The notes under the pieces are model-generated. The model had not been told where the DNA came from. It did not search any database and worked only from the letters and a program-made list of their open reading frames with translations. Both the position numbers and the translations under genes were made by a program. From assembly GCA_031216915.1 (NCBI GenBank), contig CM062297.1, positions 183,032,083-183,096,082 on the forward strand: a stretch of 64,000 nucleotides of DNA. The letters are read 5' to 3'. Position 1 is the stretch's first letter. Each line of letters starts with the position of its first letter. Origin of the DNA: Pictodentalium vernedei (taxonomy: Eukaryota > Mollusca > Scaphopoda > Dentaliida > Dentaliidae). Positions 62,055 to 64,000 of this stretch are shown piece after piece.

Positions 62055-64000
62055 TATTAGCTTAACTTGACAAAGTCAAGATAAGCTATTGCCATCACGC
62101 ATGCGGAGGTCTGTTAGTCTGTTCACATTTTCCTTTAGCACAGGCGACACCCAGCAGTTCTTGTCTGATCGTCACAAAATTTCATATGCAGGTTTGAGGT
62201 CATGTCTAGATGAGAACGTCCCCTTTTGGTCGTGATCAGTCTACCTGTATGGCTACTCGAGCCCAAATCCTGAAAACCATTAGCACAGTCTACAGGTCGT
62301 ATTTATGAAGGGATTTCATTGTAACTTGGCAGGATGCCTCTGTATAATGCCTAGATGAGAACGTCCCCCTTTTGGTCTTGATCTGTCAACCGTGATGGCT
62401 GCCCAAGCCGGAAACTCAAAAACTTTCAGCAGTCTGCAGGTCATATTTAATATGGAGGGATTTCATTGTAACTTGGTAGGATGACTCCGTATGATGTCTA
62501 GATGAGAACTTCCCCATTTGGTCGCGATCTGTCAATTGTGACGACTGCCTGAGCCCAAAACCCGAAAACCTTTAGCACAGTCTACAGGTCATACTTATGA
62601 AGGGATTTCATTGTAACTTGGTAGGTTGACTTCATATAATGTCTAGATGAGAACATCCCTTTTGGACGTGATTGGGCAACTGTGACGGCTACAGGTGCCT
62701 GAAGCCCGAAAACCTTGAGTACAGTCTACAGGCCATATTTATGAAGGGATTTCATTGTAACTTCGTAGGATCACTCCAAATGATGCCCAGATGAGAATGT
62801 CCCCTTTTGGTTGCGATCATTCAACCATGATGGCTGCAGAGCCCGAAGCCCAAAAACCTTTAGCACAGTCTACAGGGCATATTTATGAAGGGATTTCATT
62901 GTAACTTCATATAATGTCTAGATGAGAACGTCCCCTTTTGGACACAATTGGGCAACTGTGACAGCTACAGGGGCCCGAAGCCCAAAAACCTTTAGCACAG
63001 TCTACAGGTCATATTTATGAAGGGATTTCATTGTAGCTTGATAGGATGACTCCAAATAATGTCTAGATGAGAACGTCCCCTTTTGGTCGCGATCATTCAG
63101 CCTTGATAGCTGCCCGAGCCCAAAAACTTTTAGCATAGTCTGTAGGTCGTATTTATGGAAGAATTTCATTGTAACTTGTTCGTTGACTCCATATAATTCC
63201 TAGATGATGACATCCTCTTTTGGTCGTGATTGGTCAACTATTATAGCTACAGGTGCCCGAAGCCCAAAAACCTTGAGCACAGTCTACATATCATATTTAT
63301 GAAGGGATTTCATTGTAACTTCGTAGGATCACTCCAGATGATGCCCAGATGAGAATGTCCCTTTTGGGTGCGATTGTTCAACCATGATGGTGGCCCGAGC
63401 CCAAAGCCCGAAAACCTTTAGCACAGTCTACAGGTCATATTTATGAAGGGATTCCATTGTAACTTGGTAGGATGACTCCAAGTAATGACTAGATAAGAAC
63501 GTCCCCTTTTGGACATGATTTGGCAACTGTGATGGCTACAGAAGCCCCAAAACCTTTAGCATGGTCTACAGGTCATATTTATGAAGGGATTTCATTGTAA
63601 GTTGGTAGGATGACGCCAAATAATGTCTAGATGAGAACGTCCCCTTTTGGTCGCGACCATTTAGCCTTCAGCTGCCCAAGTCCAAAAACCTTTAGCATAA
63701 TCTGTAGGTTGTATTTATGGAAGGATTTCATTATAACTTGTTAGGTTGACTTATTTCATAATGCCTAGATGATGACATCCCCTTTTGGTTGTGATTGGTC
63801 AACTGTGACGGCTTCATGGGCCCGAAGCCCAAAAACCTTAAGCACAGTCTACAAGTCATGTATATGAAGGGATTTCATTGTAACTTTGAAGGATCACTCC
63901 AGATTATGCCCAGATGACATCGCCCTCTTTTGGTCGCGATCATTCAACCATGATGGCTTCCGGAGCCCAAAACTGAAAAAAGTTTAGTACAGACTACAGG
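62055..64000 (+). mobile_element. HINE/pearl-like element, runs off the window
   Basis: Left end TTAGCTTAACTTGACAAAG, then CCATCACGCATGCGGAGGTC and tandem units of about 130-150 bp as in 51873-54880 (TATGAAGGGATTTCATTGTA, GATGAGAACGTCCCCTTTTG). At least 13 units are visible; the right end lies past 64000. The unit order closely parallels the 51.9-kb copy. Confidence 0.78.

Overview
The window looks like AT-rich intergenic and intronic DNA from a marine invertebrate, most likely a mollusc. This is inferred from repeat content: consensus GT/AG introns, pearl/HINE-like elements with tandem cores, tRNA- and 5S-headed SINEs sharing one body, and microsatellite-anchored repeats starting with (C)CATC or (C)CGTC runs. 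No real bacterial genes, CRISPR arrays or intact tRNA/rRNA genes were seen.

The dominant structures are four DIRS-type tyrosine-recombinase retrotransposons, all on the + strand. Copy 1 (1-1987) is the 3' end of an element that starts outside the window. Copy 2 (3056-8130) is an older, internally deleted member of another subfamily. Copy A (24274-31398, 7125 bp) has all three frames open: gag, RT/RNase H/methyltransferase-like, and tyrosine recombinase. Copy 3 (44087-51214, 7128 bp) has an intact gag but a nonsense codon in RT and a nonsense codon plus a frameshift in YR. Copies A and 3 have 190-bp inverted terminal repeats and an 89-nt internal complementary region that exactly joins the complements of the two element ends, the arrangement expected for DIRS replication through a circle. 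No target-site duplication is seen.

Nine small exons with consensus splice sites and mutually compatible phases lie on the + strand between 12287 and 61712. They outline one host gene of at least 49 kb that continues past both ends; I do not recognise the product. Copies A and 3 sit in sense orientation in two of its introns.

The remaining introns and flanks are nearly filled with other repeats: four HINE/pearl-like elements (9307-10976, 21490-23474, 51873-54880, 62055-end), a family with ~170-bp internal units (8150-9130, 16430-18260, and one copy split by DIRS copy 3), at least eight SINEs, piggyBac-like MITEs with TTAA ends, a hAT-like MITE with an 8-bp duplication, pogo/mariner-like MITEs flanked by TA, and many fold-back palindromes. 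Nested insertions give a relative age order.
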